From assembly GCA_903927855.1 (NCBI GenBank), contig CAIYOL010000079.1:1-7329 (forward strand): a DNA stretch of 7,329 nucleotides, read 5' to 3'. The position numbers and the translations under genes were made by a program. The notes below the pieces were generated by a model. It did not search any database, was not told where the DNA came from, and saw only the letters and a list, made by a program, of their open reading frames with translations. The stretch's first letter is position 1; the number at the start of each line of letters is the position of its first letter. This document shows, one piece after another, positions 7,122-7,329 of this stretch. Source of the stretch: an uncultured Planctomycetota bacterium (GTDB lineage: Bacteria; Planctomycetota; Phycisphaerae; Sedimentisphaerales; Anaerobacaceae).

Positions 7122-7329
7122 ACGCTCGAACAAGTAGCGGTATAAGCGATTTTTGTAAAAAAATTTCGCCCTCTCTCTTGCCCGAAAATCACCTTTTTTA
7201 GTCGTTTTAGGCAGTATTTTAACCCAATTCAGTGCTGTTTATTTAGCCATCGGCAAAAAGTTCCAAAAAAACTCTTGACTTCTGACTGCCAATATGGTTA
7301 AATGACGTTATCAATGCCAGCTTAGGGGG
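7122..7329. other. AT-rich right-edge spacer, no gene seen
   Basis: After the aminotransferase stop this stretch is rich in A and T runs and has no convincing reading frame. GCGATTTTT (7146-7154) could pair imperfectly with AAAAA and TCGC up to 7169, leaving a three-base bulge. A C/T-rich run follows, so it is at best a poor terminator. A possible outward promoter lies near the end. Confidence 0.45.
7275..7303 (+). promoter_or_regulatory. Possible promoter reading out of the right edge
   Basis: TTGACT (7275-7280) and TTAAAT (7298-7303) are 17 bases apart, matching five and four of six consensus positions. A start near 7310 would drive a plus-strand gene beyond the window. No Shine-Dalgarno or start codon is visible before the edge. 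Confidence 0.4.

Overview
The window is a compact stretch of bacterial chromosome carrying housekeeping metabolism. It holds five protein genes: one partial gene on the minus strand at the left edge and four complete genes on the plus strand. I see no mobile element, CRISPR array, tRNA or rRNA. Base composition is moderate and looks even across the genes, with AT-rich spacers. GTP-type PEP carboxykinase, adjacent guaB-guaA, and an AlaC/DapL-like aminotransferase together remind me of Planctomycetota of the Phycisphaerae/Sedimentisphaerales kind. That is an impression from protein style, not a demonstrated placement.

Layout. Positions 1-1409 (minus) encode the first 469 residues of GTP-dependent phosphoenolpyruvate carboxykinase; the C-terminus lies off the left edge. 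Positions 1410-1645 are a divergent control region with two near-consensus sigma70-type promoters facing opposite ways (pckG leftward, guaB rightward). Between and over them lie several short repeats, including a 9-bp inverted repeat with a small hairpin in its loop and a 9-bp tandem repeat. Then come guaB (IMP dehydrogenase, 1646-3118) and guaA (GMP synthase, 3168-4709), separated by 49 bases and probably one transcript. A 237-base spacer follows, with a possible promoter and a curious open frame lacking an ATG. Next are a class I SAM-dependent methyltransferase of unknown substrate (4947-5765), a 135-base spacer with a small hairpin and a possible promoter, and a class I PLP aminotransferase of the AlaC/DapL-like group (5901-7121). 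The final 208 bases are AT-rich, with a possible promoter pointing out of the right edge.

How the genes relate. GuaB oxidises IMP to XMP and GuaA aminates XMP to GMP, so the pair forms the guanine branch of purine synthesis. PEP carboxykinase uses GTP or GDP at the pyruvate/oxaloacetate node, and the aminotransferase probably links pyruvate/alanine with glutamate, or acts in lysine/cell-wall precursor synthesis. The divergent pckG-guaB arrangement could allow joint control of guanine nucleotide synthesis and a guanine-nucleotide-dependent enzyme, but this is speculation. I find no convincing new biological system; the items most worth checking are the repeat-rich divergent promoter region and the unassigned methyltransferase with its upstream spacer.
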